From assembly GCA_034698045.1 (NCBI GenBank), contig JAQGAU010001195.1, positions 1-20,699 of the forward strand: a stretch of DNA of 20,699 nt, given 5' to 3'. Shown piece by piece: positions 18,870 through 20,699 of the stretch (position 1 is its first letter; every line of letters starts with the position of its first letter). This DNA comes from Paramacrobiotus richtersi (lineage: Eukaryota; Tardigrada; Eutardigrada; Parachela; Macrobiotidae). The position numbers and the translations under genes were made by a program. The notes under the pieces were generated by a model that ran no database searches, was not told where the DNA came from, and saw only the letters and a program-made list of their open reading frames with translations.

Positions 18870-19839
18870 GATTTGTGGATGGATGGGGTTTTTTTGGGGA
18901 TTGTATTGCGGTTTTTCGGGATTTTTGTGAAGAATTTTCATGTGTTTGCCAAAGGTTTGCTTCGGTTGAGGAGTTTTGCTTGTCGAGGATTGTCTAGCAA
19001 CTTAACAAGAGTTTTAGGAATTGTGGATGCTTGAGTTTTGCTCAGATGCTTGACTGGAATTTCTAACCTTTATTTTGGGGAATATGCACTGCATGAAATG
19101 TGTTTGTTCAGATATAAATGGCTTAATATGGTGCTGTTGTCGATTATCCACAGTTGTGTTTTCTAGTTACGTGCGTTTCCTGTTTTCGTTGCAAATTAAG
19201 TATTATTTTGCCACATATTATTTAATTTTTTGACTGTTTATCAGCGTAATTTGTCACAGCACCAGACAATGCACAGCTGTATGCTGTTGCAAAGAGGTCA
19301 GGCTGCAGACAGAAGAGCCCGCTTTTATCTTTCGTGAAAGAGGGTACCGAGCTGAACCATGTTCGCCGGGTTCAAAATGACAAGATAACCGTACTATTGT
19401 TTGCTTATTTCAGTTTAATATTTTGATTTATCTTTCATTGTGCACTCTGTAGGAACGTTTGGAGTGTTCATAAAAAGGCAGTCTCTTGAGTAGTTTAGAA
19501 GTCGTTCAAGTTATCACTCATGGGACCTATACGGCCACCCCTAAGAAGCCTCGCCACGCCACGTCACATGCCAACAGGTTCAGACAAGAAAATCAGATTG
19601 CTGCACAGCCTGCACGTTCTTGGCTTGGTTCGCAGCTGCATGACTAATTTTTTTAGTCTTCCGTTTTCCTACTCTTGGGAAAGATTACAGCCTCGCCTGA
19701 GTACAGATTCCTACTGGAGATAAGTGCAGATTACTACAGAATATGGAATTTGGATCCCCAACGGTGAAAAACTGTGCCGTAGTCTGACACAAAACAACTA
19801 AAACAGTTTTTAGTTTCCTTTTTGACTTCGTCCATGAGA
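18870..19839. other. Intergenic: TDP2 3' region and U-box gene promoter
   Basis: No recognisable gene. A plus-strand frame at 19520-19723 has no motif and no splice context. The stretch must contain the TDP2 3' untranslated region and the promoter and leader of the gene starting at 19840; neither a TATA box nor a firm poly(A) signal could be assigned. Confidence 0.4.
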
Positions 19840-20699
19840 ATGCCGTTCATTTGTGCGCGTAAGTGTAAAATGACGCTTCTGGTCCTTCGAGGGAATTAAG
19901 TTTGCGAGTCTGTTTACAGTGAAAAACTCATAAGCCATGCTGAAGGTGTATTTTATGTAGTTAGCGGAACATCTCCAAAACAACCCGTGACGTCTCCCGT
20001 TTCTCGTGAGGTTTTCGAGCGATGCCTGATTGAACAGTACATCGACGAGCACGGAACGGATCCCTTGAACGACCTGCCTCTCAACAAAGAGCAACTGATT
20101 GCCGTACCAAGTAAGAGCAGACATTGGTTTTTTGGTCGAAAACATTGCTTTTAGCCAGATGTATTACAGGTATCACGGCACCTAAATCCGGTTCTTTGTC
20201 GTCTGTTGATACTGCTCCTGATCTTGTCTACAGCGATGAACGCGGAATGCAGCTTCTCCCACCCGAGCTGATACAGGAGATTTGCAGTTATTTGGAGGTT
20301 CACGACCAATGGACCATGAAGAAGTAAGTGATCAAGTGAAGAGCGAGCGCTCCAAAACGCTGAAGAAAACTGACCATATTATAGTACGATTATAGCACGC
20401 GAGGAGTTGCCATTTATAAATATATGGTCACTCTATTGTCGGAAATGTATGAAAATGCTCCATATTTTCAGAATGTGCACATGGATGTCCCCGGAGTTTT
20501 TGTACCAATACATCGACCTGGATGCCTCCAAGATACCCGAGACACTCGCAGAATCAATGGAACGACAACTCCGCCAAGCCGGAATACCCCCGGGTGTACC
20601 ACCACCGGGAGAACGTGCCGCCACGCCAGCCGAAAATCTTCTGTGGTGTGCGCTGCTTCTGCACGTCCAACCGACCACCAAAGTCTTGGTTATTCGAAA
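19840..20699 (+). CDS. U-box/F-box chimeric protein (5' part, runs off window)
   Basis: Four exons join in phase: 19840-19858 (ATG, donor GCGC|GTAAGTG), 19961-20110 (acceptor TTTATGTAG, donor CCAA|GTAAGA), 20170-20323 (acceptor ATTACAG, donor AAGAA|GTAAGTG) and 20472 onward (acceptor ATATTTTCAG). At least 183 residues are encoded. Residues 1-57 match the PRPF19 U-box: MPFICALSG, PVTSPVSREVFERCLIEQYI, HGTDPLNDLPLNKEQLI. In PRPF19 this domain recruits an E2 ubiquitin enzyme. The next PRPF19 segment and its coiled coil are replaced by a short linker and an F-box-like motif, LLPPELIQEICSYLEVHDQW to MCTWMSPEFLYQYIDLD. A Pro-rich stretch GIPPGVPPPGE and TKVLVI follow. The layout (F-box-like head, then a T-x-VLVI strand) recalls the tandem family upstream. 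Alternative: a separate F-box gene starts at ATG 20247 and the U-box exons are a PRPF19 fragment. Confidence 0.7.

Noticed and set aside
19520..19723. 67-residue frame in the TDP2 / U-box gene spacer
   Set aside because: No motif, no splice partners and no duplicated counterpart in the window, so it is not distinguishable from chance.
20124..20327. Independent frame starting at 20124
   Set aside because: It begins with TTG rather than ATG and reads across an intron. The coding part starts at the acceptor at 20170, in phase with the U-box exon.

Overview
The window is nuclear DNA from an intron-bearing animal with a compact genome. Genes carry short GT-AG introns (about 50 to 840 bases), exons are clearly more GC-rich than introns, and non-LTR-style retroposed inserts, a tRNA-type SINE and foldback/MITE-type DNA elements lie between genes. 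Nothing in the sequence fixes the species. A small ecdysozoan such as a tardigrade would fit the compact genes and the lineage-specific F-box-like family, but that is a guess.

Left part (1-12.2 kb): a tandem array of at least five copies of an F-box-like gene family. Copies 1-4 (about 411-1070, 1750-2520, 4005-5360, 6646-7775) are broken by deletions, frameshifts or missing exons. Copy 5 (from 11160) keeps a long open frame. A conserved upstream module precedes copies 1, 3, 4 and 5, and the repeat unit is about 2.6 kb for the later copies once insertions are removed. The array has collected mobile DNA: a 198-base poly(A)-tailed retroposed insert with 11-base flanking repeats (3191-3410), two copies of a tRNA-derived SINE (2067-2168 and 8606-8823, opposite orientations), and a nested 1.8 kb foldback transposon (9212-11029) between the upstream module and the coding start of copy 5.

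Middle part (12.6-18.9 kb): two conserved enzyme genes arranged head to head. A NUDT16-type Nudix hydrolase lies on the minus strand (two coding exons, 12610-14191). Tyrosyl-DNA phosphodiesterase 2 (TDP2) lies on the plus strand (seven exons, 16042-18869, 379 residues) with an N-terminal UBA domain and all catalytic motifs. About 1.85 kb of AT-rich DNA between them probably holds both promoters.

Right end (19840-20699): a gene whose first two exons encode a PRPF19-type U-box. They splice in phase to exons encoding an F-box-like motif and a downstream region that looks related in layout to the tandem family. The gene runs off the window. If the splicing is real, this is a U-box/F-box chimera: an E3 domain from the PRPF19 splicing-factor/ligase fused to an SCF-adaptor-like module. 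It sits next to a decaying cluster of F-box-like genes and is the most unusual item in the window.
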